A DNA stretch of 64,000 bases. It comes from Sinotaia quadrata. Its lineage: Eukaryota > Mollusca > Gastropoda > Architaenioglossa > Viviparidae. Below the pieces are notes generated by a model that had not been told where the DNA came from, did no database searches, and saw nothing but the letters and a program-made list of their open reading frames with translations. The position numbers and the translations under genes were made by a program. The stretch spans positions 108,801,635 to 108,865,634 of the forward strand of contig CM054180.1 in assembly GCA_028829895.1 (NCBI GenBank), written 5' to 3'. How positions within the stretch are numbered: the stretch's first letter is position 1; each line of letters begins with the position of its first letter. Positions 37,000-47,100 of the stretch are shown piece after piece.

Positions 37000-39900
37000 T
37001 GGATGTTCTTAGAGTCTACTCAGTGGCGTAGCAAGGGATTGTACAGGTTGTGCAAAGCACAAGTTGCCCGGGCGGTAGTGGGTGAGGTGTTTGAGTGTGT
37101 GTGTGTGTGGGGGGGGGGGTGGCTGGCAGCGAGCGAGACTATATTATTACTTTCAGAACGTAATCAAAACATCGAAGGGGCTTGTCCATCACTGAACCTC
37201 CAGCACAAGACCCCTCCCCACAAAAAATTAAAAATAAAAACCAACAACAAACAAACAAAGAAAACCACAACAAAACTCATCTTACTAAACCTCTGAGTCA
37301 AAACTTGTTCTGGTGCAACTTGTCCTAAATATAATTAGTAGAGAGTAGACCTATCATAGAAACCGCAGACAAGTTTAATTAGGACTGCAATATCGTCATT
37401 TTTCATGTAATATATTTACAATAACGAAACATTATATAAATATTATTAGTATATCACAGTGAAAGTGTAAATTATTTGCATGTTATCTCGCATAACGAGA
37501 ACAGAACGGAAAACTTTTCTTGTATCAAAAGACAAAATAAAAGACATGAAACAATGCAATTTCAATTCATTTCTACATTTATAGGTGACTTTAGATTATT
37601 CTCCTTGATATTGATCATAATTGCAATATCCGGTATATTTTCCTGTTCATGCTATCTGGAAAAAATCTATTACAACATGCACAAAAATTACGTCATCCTG
37701 CAAATTGAAGAGAATAAAATATGTAAATATGCATAAACTCTACACTTTTTAACAATATATATAATATATTATAATTGAAGAATAGGCAGGAACAAAACAG
37801 CATGAATGCAAAATCATTAGTTTCTTTAAAAAAAATAAATATATGAAAAGGACACTTGATAAGTTTTCATCTAAGTTACTGACATTTTACTTTTTTCTTT
37901 TTTTCCTCTTCATTATCTTTCTTTCTCCCCACCCCCATCCCCTTCTGTAGCCTGAGCAACTGTACACTTACAGAAATAATTGTCGAAGATATTCGAGATG
38001 GGATATAACTCTCTCCAAATTTTATGTTACAATTTTAATGAGTTACGTTCCTTACCCAGTTATCTTTCTATTGTTTTCGGCTTATTCCCGGTTAATTTAA
38101 AATAAATAAAATAATTGATAGAATACTAGTGGGACAGCGCAAACGGTTTGTCCAAAGCAAAGCCGCCATACTTATTTGAAATAACGCGGGACGTCAAGAA
38201 GAGATGGAAATGCAGAATGAACGAACAACTCAAAGAAAACATCGATCAGTCAATGAATGAATGAACAACTCAATGAAAACATCGATCAGCAATGAATGAA
38301 AGAATCAGTAAACCACTTAATCAATTATTTGCATCAGATCTTGCCCTCCGTTCTATGGATTTATATTGTCCTGATTTGAAATCCTTAGAAGTTCATAACT
38401 ATGCATACTTAAAAGAAAAAAAATATATTTATTCTGACGACACTTTCATTAATTTATTACTACGATAAAATACTAAGGGGACTTAACTAGATTAAAAGTA
38501 TACAATTGTTTCCTTTTTAGCCATTTTTTATGGCAATTAGCTGTTACTCATGTTAAGAAATGTTTCTTTACAAAGGTAAAACACGTTCTCAATATCCAAG
38601 TTTATGCTTAGATAAGAAAGAGAAAACATTCCTAAAGATCGAGAGGAAATACTAGGATTTATTCTTAAAATCCATTTATTTTGGTTGTTGGAAATCCTTG
38701 TATAAACAGACTAAATGTGTGATTTGTTATGGAGAATAGTTAAAATTATGTTTCTTTTAAGACAGACAACAACCAGCCAACAGTAAATCAAGGTGATGTG
38801 AATTGTTCTATCGGCTGTCACTTTCTTGTTTCTCCCCTCAGTACTGCTGAAGTTGTTGATGTGTTATCGTTTATACCCTGTGATGTCATAATTGATTGAT
38901 GTACTTTCACAGTCGTCGAAACAACAACCCAGCAACAAAGTACCTTCCATTAAATCAAAGAGCTCTTGGCATTGACTCTTTGAAGTGTAAACGTGTCTAC
39001 TTTTTTCCCCTCTGCGTACCCCCTTCAAAGACCAAACATCACAGCACCGTATGGTGTTTAGAGTTTGCAGCCTTGCAGACCCGTGATATGTCAGTAAACA
39101 GACAGCAGTAAATCGAAAGTATTTCATAAAGCAATCGGCGGCGCTGTCTTCAGCACTGGGATAACCGGTTTCATTATTGATCGTCGAAACCCAATATGAT
39201 TACGACCCTTCGATTCTGAAATAATAAACTGGTCATACAATTCACGCTCGTTACCTCTGTATGGTATTAAAATCAAGTAAACATGGCGCTTTTCGGAAAA
39301 AACAAAAAAACAACGTACCAAAGATTCATATAAGTTGCTAAAGTCAAGGTTGAAAAAAATTGTATTTACCGCAAGATCTAGCAGGAATTGTAACAATAAG
39401 GATTCATGGGACAGTATGAAAAGTAATTAAGATATACTACTATTACAAATTTTAATTGCAGGGTTATTAAGCTAGTCTTTCTGATCCTAATACATATAGC
39501 TAACCTTTAGAAACTCTCAAACCTTAATCAAAACCATTCATGTACGAGAGGTTGATTGCCGAATAAAAATGTTTACAGATATTAACGTGGTGGGCGTTGT
39601 ATTACACTTCTCAGTATCCAAAACAAAAACTCCCAAAGGTACTCACATTTCCTGCTGTATTTAACTTTCATTCAGGGTAGAGAATGTTTTAACACACAAC
39701 CATTTCCCTCCATCAGGGTTCAGTGCCGTGCAAGCGATGGGCAGAAAATTGCTTTTGTCTTTAAATGGAATGGAAGCAAATTCGGCATCGTTCTTCACGG
39801 AAGTCACTTGGGATCACGGGAAGGTATGATGGATTTCAGATTAATTTGCACATTTCAATGGATTTTCTTGGCAATATGTCTGTTAGTGTAGTCTCGAGAG

Positions 39901-40100
39901 TGTTGCAGATCACAGCTAAACGTTCATCTTATGCAATATTGACAGTTTGAAGTGCGCATGTGTTAATACTAAATTTGTTTTCAGTAATGGTTCGAGTATT
40001 TCTACAATTATTTCTGTACTTCTGTACCTGCAAGAGTATTTCTGTACTAGACTCTGTACAGAACTCAATATGCATGTAGTACGATGACTCACTTTCTTTT
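37000..40100. other. Spacer without a supported gene
   Basis: Short ORFs only (longest 97 codons) with no recognised motif. Holds a short duplicated block near 38215-38300 (GAACAACTCAA, AAAACATCGATCAG) and an impure GT/poly-G stretch near 37095-37120. Confidence 0.5.
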
Positions 40101-40102
40101 CA

Positions 40103-40560
40103 GATTGTTGTGGTACTAGACCATGTACCCTCTCAAGACTGTGCTACAGATTGTTGTGGTACTAGGCCATGTATCCTCTCAAGACTGTGCTACAGATTGT
40201 TGTGGTACTAGGCCATGTACCCTCTCAAGACTGTGCTACAGATTGTTGTGGTACTAGGCCATGTACCCTCTCAAGTCTGTGTGCTACAGATTGTTGTGGT
40301 ACTAGGCCATGTATCCTCTCAAGACTGTGCTACAGATTGTTGTGGTACTAGGCCATGTATCCTCTCAAGACTGTGCTACAGATTGTTGTGGTACTAGGCC
40401 ATGTACCCTCTCAAGACTGTGCTACAGATTGTTGTGGTACTAGGCCATGTATCCTCTCAAGACTGTGCTACAGATTGTTGTGGTACTAGGCCATGTACCC
40501 TCTCAAGACTGTGCTACAGATTGTTGTGGTATTAGGCCACGTAATCTCTCAAATCTCAGT
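40103..40560. repeat. 46-bp minisatellite, 10 copies
   Basis: Unit GATTGTTGTGGTACTAGGCC, then ATGTAYCCTCTCAAGACTG, then TGCTACA. Units differ mainly by C or T in ATGTAYCC; one carries a 2-bp GT insertion. As 46 is not a multiple of 3, the overlapping Cys/Leu-rich ORFs are frame-rotating artefacts. Confidence 0.97.
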
Positions 40561-40734
40561 GATATACTGTTCCGTTCCTTGTTTCGGTACTAACCCACAG
40601 CACAAGCAATTTGAAGGGACTCGTTATCTTAACATGAGTTATCAATGACCTGTTATCTTCGAGTTTAATATTCTAACACTGGGTTTCTCTCGGTCATGTA
40701 CACAGGTTAGAGTTTCAGTTAACGTGAACTGAAA

Positions 40735-40935
40735 GCTGTATTGCTTTCGCTGATTATTTTAAAAGGTGTATTCCAATCACTAATTATTTTAAAAAGTGTA
40801 TTCCAGTCATTAATTATTTTGAAAGGTGTATTCCAGTCACTAATTACTTAAAAAGGTGTGTCCCAGGTCACTGATTATTTTAAAAGCCATTCCCCAGTTC
40901 ACTAATTATTTTAAAAGGTGTACTCCAGTTAAAAT
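40735..40935. repeat. About 30-bp minisatellite, about 6 copies
   Basis: TGTATTCCAGTCACTAATTA followed by TTTTAAAAGG, in degenerate tandem copies. Confidence 0.85.
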
Positions 40936-41128
40936 CTATATTTCAGTTTACTGATTGCTCTGAAAACTGGAGGATGTCTGGTGCCTGGCGTTTGGCTTCA
41001 CGATGACAGTGAGCAAATCGGAAAGGTAAAACATTTATCTATCATCCATCCATTCATTTATTACCCATCCACCCAACCTCACATCTATCTATACATTCGC
41101 CGTTAAATCCTACCTACCCAGTCTTCTA

Positions 41129-41131
<3 letters not shown>

Positions 41132-41193
<62 letters not shown>
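41132..41193. repeat. (GT)31 microsatellite
   Basis: A pure GT run of about 62 bp. Confidence 0.97.
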
Positions 41194-41196
<3 letters not shown>

Positions 41197-41764
41197 GGCA
41201 ATTTCATTGCAAGTTCACTCAAACAAATGCTAGTTAAAAGCATTTTTATTTGCAAAATTAATGAAAAGAAACAGTGGGTTGACGATATCTAATTCCAACA
41301 ATTTGATCTAACAGTGGCTCAGACTTTCACTTTTCATGTAAACAATACGATAGTTGTTGCAATTAAAAATGAATGATAGTCATCAGTTTACAAGCGTTAC
41401 ACTCCAGCATTTCACATGAAAGACTAAGTGAAGAGGAGTCTAGGTCAACTATGCAGGTAAATTAAATTAATAGAGTATAGTGTTCTGAGAGCAAATTTCA
41501 AAGACATACCCCTGTTGAATAGTGCAATGCAAACAAACGAAAGCATGTTTTTTCCTGCGAGATTTTCGATGTTTCTAATTAGTACAAATGAGCGTGACAA
41601 CAACACTGTCACTCTTTTGTAGTGAAGACATGACACTTGCTATTAAAGACAGAAACGAACCCGCGAATATGTGTGTGTGTGTGTGTGTGTGTCTTTTATT
41701 TGTGTGTGTTTATATCTGTATGTGATAAATGTTTCGTATTACTATTTCTTAAATTATACATATG

Positions 41765-41960
41765 CCAGTTTCTATATCGAAAGTTTCAAAATTGCCCTCC
41801 AGCCACGCGTTGATTTTCGCAGAACAATCAGAGACACAGCGCCACCTATATCCGTCATGTACGTTAGTGTTCATAATGGTATTCATGACCATCAGCCGTG
41901 CAACTCACAACCTTGTCGTGGATGTAAAGTGTAATATTCGAGTTTGAACATTTGGTCTGA
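41765..41960 (-). pseudogene. FLYWCH-like zinc-finger trace, frameshifted
   Basis: The minus strand reads TLYIHDKVVSCTADGHEYHYEH in one frame, then after a 1-base shift NVHDGYRWRCVSDCSAKINAW. The order hydrophobic-x-x-G-x-x-Y, W-R-C-x4-C-x-A-(K/R)-I resembles FLYWCH-type fingers found in many animal transposon-linked and host genes. The final His positions cannot be confirmed and the frame is broken, so this is a degenerate trace at best. An ORF of unknown identity lies just upstream on the same strand. Confidence 0.3.
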
Positions 41961-42092
41961 TGAAGTGATGATTTGCACTTGAATTGGGGGTGTTCCGGGA
42001 ATGTTTTGTGTAAATATGTTTTCCTGTGAGTGACTTGTATAAAGGTGCGTTGGACCGTTAATAATAACATTTATCAAACTAGTTGGAGGCAC

Positions 42093-42509
42093 TTAATCTT
42101 GGTCAGGATATTTAGACAGTTTGTAATTACAGAAATATCTGGATTTTACAAATTTTTGTGCTTGATTTTGATTCCTTTTCAGTTCTTCAATGCAGTTGCT
42201 AAACCAGTGTTTCTTTATGAATGCTTTAGTGTCTGACGTCTTGATTGTTGTTTGTACCATTTTCGTTGATTTAGGAACATGACTAGCTCGCTTTCCATTT
42301 TCATGAAGATGGTTCTGGAGATTTTTCTGACTCACTTCCCATTTAACTATGGATTTTTTTTTATTAGTCAAGGTATTGTGCTGGCGATAAATGGTGCCCG
42401 AATAGGATGTGCTTAAAATGTTTCTTTTAATGTCAAGTAGCTTTGCTTTCGATGGGATGTTGTCTTGCTGAAAGTCGAATTCTTCATGTATGTCACATAC
42501 AGATTCCAT
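42093..42509 (-). CDS. Unrecognised 138-aa ORF
   Basis: An open frame of 138 codons from ATG 42509 to a stop at 42093, rich in Lys, Asn, Gln and Ser. No signal peptide, membrane segment or familiar motif. It is the longest ORF in the window outside the two assembled genes and the simple repeats. It lies about 130 bp upstream, on the same strand, of the FLYWCH-like trace, and the two may be remains of one gene or element. No function proposed; it may not be translated. Confidence 0.25.
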   Translation of the reverse strand: MESVCDIHEEFDFQQDNIPSKAKLLDIKRNILSTSYSGTIYRQHNTLTNKKKSIVKWEVSQKNLQNHLHENGKRASHVPKSTKMVQTTIKTSDTKAFIKKHWFSNCIEELKRNQNQAQKFVKSRYFCNYKLSKYPDQD

Positions 42510-42744
42510 CTAAATGTCCACGCAGAAAATTTCGAGTGTTTATAGTTCATATAATCAAAATGATTTTCACACAATTTGTGCTCATTTCTTCTTTTTCTTC
42601 TATATACAGATAGTTGCCATTACCATAGTAGCCATCGTCATCGTCGTTCTCGTCATCCTCATCACAATCATCGTCATTTATTACGACTTTCAGTTTCTTA
42701 TTGTTCTTTTGTTCGTGTCAAGTTCTGAAATGATTTCTCTCGTT

Positions 42745-42834
42745 GTATAAACGAAATAAACAATTGACTATATCTATAACATTATAATATCAATCTGTGT
42801 TATAAATATAGTCAATTATTTATGTTGTTTATAC
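42745..42834. repeat. 90-bp palindromic fold-back element
   Basis: The left half GTATAAACGAAATAAACAAT, then TGACTATATCTATAAC, is mirrored by the right half GTTATAAATATAGTCAATTA, then TTTATGTTGTTTATAC. The arms are about 38 bp with several mismatches and a short loop. Possibly a small MITE or a structured RNA. Confidence 0.8.
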
Positions 42835-43619
42835 AAAGGGAGGAATAATATCAGTGCAGTACGTGTTTCAGTCTTTCCCACGAGGTTTACAGAAATTAGA
42901 CTGCTCCTCTACTGACACGGAAACCCTGAGTGCCAAGCATTTTAGAATGTAAACTGTCTCATTGCAACAGCAAAACAGGCATACTGATACCAAGAACATT
43001 AAAAAAAATAAAACTAATTTTGTTTGCAATCGATTTAAACGAGACAAACAAACAAACTACCGTGACTTCCGTAGCTTTTTATTTTTGTTCGCAACTTAAA
43101 ATCTTTTAACTTCTTCGAAAGGTTCTATTTGAAATAAGTTTCATGCAGCGTGGGTATAGTATATCATAATTTCAGGTACATTTTGATAAACAAATGTGAT
43201 TACGATAACAGTATTTGTTGTGTTGACTTTGGAAAAGTAACTAGAATACACACTGTAGTTCTCAAGGATATCCCATTACAAGTTAGGGTATGACGCGGTT
43301 TATTTAGAAAGAAAAACAATCTCGAAATATTACAATAAAACTGCTGTCTGATACATCTCTCACTCTCAAAACGTGTGCTCTCTCTCTCTCTCACGCACAC
43401 ACACACACACACACACAAATACATACACCGCGCGCACGCACAAAAACATACATCTTTTTCTAAAATTGTCGCTACCCTGTTGTCAAGACTACGATATCTA
43501 GACAATATTTTTGCAACAACCAGGAACAAAGTGCGACTTAATCTTAATCCTGTACTTCTCCACCACATTAACCCGCGGAATCAACATATTAAGAAACACT
43601 GATACTGAAAGCAATTTTC
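42835..43619. other. Downstream flank of the fibrinogen-domain gene
   Basis: Contains the presumed 3' UTR and a (TC)(CA) microsatellite at about 43376-43420. The ORFs read through it are repeat artefacts. Confidence 0.5.
43299..43304 (-). promoter_or_regulatory. Candidate poly(A) signal of the fibrinogen-domain gene
   Basis: AATAAA on the minus strand about 316 bp past the stop at 43620. Weak evidence because of base composition. Confidence 0.25.
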
Positions 43620-44141
43620 TCAGAAGTAGAAGGGAGATTTTCTGACCAAGAAAAAAGTCAACATGTTTAATGTCTTAGCCGCACCGTTCACCGGCCAATT
43701 CAGTGTGGTTGCAAACATGCTGGTCCCACTACACTTTGGCCCGAACCATCCTGGGTATCCTTTCGCAACTGCACACCCATTGTTGTCATGATCTAACGTG
43801 CTGAAGACAACCGGAAATGGACCTGCCAGACCGTTATCGGCGACGTTAGATGTGGTGAAGTAGTTGGAATACGTCACTGCATAGGATGACGTTTCGTTCC
43901 CGATGGTGAAATCATCATAGAAGGCGCTCCCTTGCATAACGTAGTTGTTGTACATGATGAAAATGTGCTGGTTGTACGATGCTTGGATGGTCAGGTGGTG
44001 GAGGTTGTTCAGTCCTATGAAGAAGTCGTTTGTTGGGCTGTCGCCAAAACCGGCCTTCGCCACAGTCCAGTTGGCGCTGAAGGAGGTTGTGCTCCGAAAC
44101 AAGGCACGCGTGACGCCTCCATAGGAAAAGTCACACAACAC
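43620..44141 (-). CDS. FReD gene exon 3: body of fibrinogen-like domain
   Basis: 522 nt including the stop, phase 0 in. Begins VLCDFSYGG directly after acceptor ctattcag; the GTG at 44141 is an internal Val codon, not a start. Includes [44 protein letters not shown] and [16 protein letters not shown]. The acceptor lies at the edge of a 38-42 bp tandem array. Confidence 0.85.
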   Translation of the reverse strand: MLCDFSYGGVTRALFRSTTSFSANWTVAKAGFGDSPTNDFFIGLNNLHHLTIQASYNQHIFIMYNNYVMQGSAFYDDFTIGNETSSYAVTYSNYFTTSNVADNGLAGPFPVVFSTLDHDNNGCAVAKGYPGWFGPKCSGTSMFATTLNWPVNGAAKTLNMLTFFLVRKSPFYF

Positions 44142-47100
44142 CTGAATAGCAGTGAATACTTAATGGTGAAATTAACACCTGTATAACAGTGAATATTTAA
44201 TATTGAAATTAACAGCTGAATATCAGTGAATATTTAATACTGAAATTAACACAACACCTGAATAAATGTAAGTATTTAATATTGAAATTAACAGAACACC
44301 CGAATAACAGTGGATATTTAATACTGAAATTAACACATGATATCTATCTATCTATCTATCTATCTGTCTGTCTATCTATCTACCTACCTATCTATCTACC
44401 TGTCTGTCTATCTATCTATCTATCTGTCGGTCTGTCTATCTATCTGTCTTTCTGTCTGTCCATCCGTAGGTCCATCCATCCATCTATTTATCCATCCATA
44501 GGTCCGTCCATCTATCTATTCATCTAAATAGGAAGATTGAAAAGCAGGATGGCCAGACTAACAGTGGTTAAGTCAGTCAGTAACGCTGTGGTCAGGTTCT
44601 CAGTTCAAAGGAAGGCTGTAAATTAGTACAGTGTTTACTTTGCACTGGGTCGTAATGTTCACTGTTCCCTGGAAAATTTTCTCGTTTAATAGCAAGCAGC
44701 ATGCAATCTCTCTTATCGTTATTTAACCATAACTCGGCTACCAGACCTTGTCCTCAGCCTAGCAGACCATGTCCTCAGCCTACCAGACCTTGTCCTCAGC
44801 CTAGCAGACCATGTTCTCAGCCTACCAGACCTTGTCCTCAGCCTAGCAGACCATGTTCTCAGCCTACCAGATCTTGTCCTCAGCCTACCAGACCTTGTCC
44901 TCAGCCTAGCAGACCATGTCCTCAGCCTACCAGACCTTGTCCTCAGCCTACCAGACCTTGTCCTCAGCCTAGCAATTTACAGCTGCATCGACGTTTATTC
45001 CAGCAACCATCTTCTATCATTGTACTATTCTCTTCCACAAACCTCTGTGTTTGCCTTGTCATTGTGAGTGACAGTTCCAGTCCGGTCAAATAACATAACG
45101 TCTGCTCAGAAATGTCGTCGTCTCCAAATGCATAATGATGAACTCGTGATGGTGTCGTCGTTAGTCTGAATTACGTATGCATAATGATGATGTCATCGCT
45201 AGTATGAATTACGTATTATAATGATGATGTCATCGTTAGTCTGAGTTACGTATGCATAATGATGATGTCATCGCTAGTATGAGTTACGTATGCATAATGA
45301 TGATGTCATCGTTAGTATGAGTTACGTATGCATAATGATGAACTCGTGATGGCAACCTCGCTTGTTTGAGTTACGTATGCATGTAATAAATATTATCTCT
45401 TACCTTCCGTAAGCAATCTTACAAAAGTTTTGTTAACCCCTTACACGCTATTTTTAACTTATGGTGTATTTTGTCACAATAACTGTGAAGATTAATTGCT
45501 TATAGTCACATATAATCTTAATAATATTGATCTGTAGAGCCACATTGCACTTTGATAAGACCATATTTCCTTTCAATAAACTACTTCATTATGCAAACAA
45601 TTTATTATGCACATAAGATCATATGCAAAGTCGCAAATTTATATAGAAATGAATATTTAATTTGCATAATTGTAATGTGTGCCTGAGTAAATTTGCCTAT
45701 CCCTATTTCTAAACTTCATTGTTATATAAATTGTTAAATTGTCGAAGTGACCCGATCTGGGGCACTCCTAATGTTGGTATTTTTGTAAGTGAAAGAGTAA
45801 GCACTAGAGTTGAGACTATGCTAGAAATTGATGATGAAATACAAATCACTTTCAACTGGATGAGTCGTTATATTATCCATTGGTTACGATTTACAGGAAC
45901 GAGACCATCCAATGGGCTGAGATAAAGAAATTACCTGCTGTAGAGAATTATGTTGCCTGTTCACTTGAATTTGGAGTGGCAAGAAATCCGGTCATGAAAG
46001 GTGGCCATTACCTTAATGGTGAGTTAACTGACTGATTGAGAGAGAATGGACTTAGAAATATTTTGTACATTTTTGCTATTCTGTTATTTGCATTGACACT
46101 AAATTATTGAATTGTTTTTGGATATAAGACTGCTAGATATTAAAATTTTTCAAAAGGGTTTAATGGAAATATTGGTGTTAAGTAATATTTTTCATTGCAT
46201 TTGTTATATGTAGATTTGATTGTTGTTTTAATAAATTTATTTTTAATAAATTTATTGTTAAATGTATTGGCTGACTTACACATATTGATAACCATACATT
46301 GGAGAAGAAAGTGGGTGGATGGGGGCTCGCTAAATATAGATTAAAGACGGATTTATCTTCTCCTTTAGTAAGAAGTTTTCCACCTACGGAAATATTGTGA
46401 TGTTAAATGCTTGTCTTTAATGTTGAAGAAGAGAGAAAACGTTTACAGCACCCGCATATCCGCCAAGTGAGAGACGAGTGGTATCTGCAGGAGAACTATT
46501 AATAACATAAATTAAGGTTCTCATCTCTTGTAATTAGTCATGGACAATTAATTAATTAATAATAATCATAACCATTAATTAGGTGGCGTTGGTATCACAT
46601 AATGTATTTAAGATTTTAAAATTTATAGATCGAAAATTGGTGAATTGATGAATTGTTGCCATTTGTAAAGTGTGAAATTGTGAATTACACAATTGTAATG
46701 AACTGTATAAATATGAATTGTCAAGGATGAGAAATTATGAATTGTACTGTAACGGATGATGGTTTGCAAATTACAAGGAATACAAATTATTCATTTTAGG
46801 AGACTGAAATTTGTTAAATATAATTGATGAGGAAATGGAATGTATGTTAAAGGAGAAGTGTTATAAAAGTAAAGTGTAATAAATGGGAAGTGTACAGAAT
46901 GAGAAGTATAATGAAAGGTAATTGTAATAAATGGGAAGTTTAAAGAATGAGAAGTGTAATGAATGGGAATTGTAATAAATATGAAGAGTAAAGAATGAGA
47001 AGTGTAACGAATGAGTATTGTAATAAATGTAAAGTGTGATAAATAGGAATTGTAATAAATGGGAAGTATAAGGAATGGGAGTGTAATGAAATGGAATTGT

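Noticed and set aside
40103..40560. CRISPR array
   Set aside because: Units are contiguous with no unique spacers, in a eukaryotic context with introns; this is a minisatellite.
44282..44527. 81-codon Tyr/Leu/Ser/Ile ORF as a membrane protein
   Set aside because: Entirely a (TATC)n microsatellite translation.
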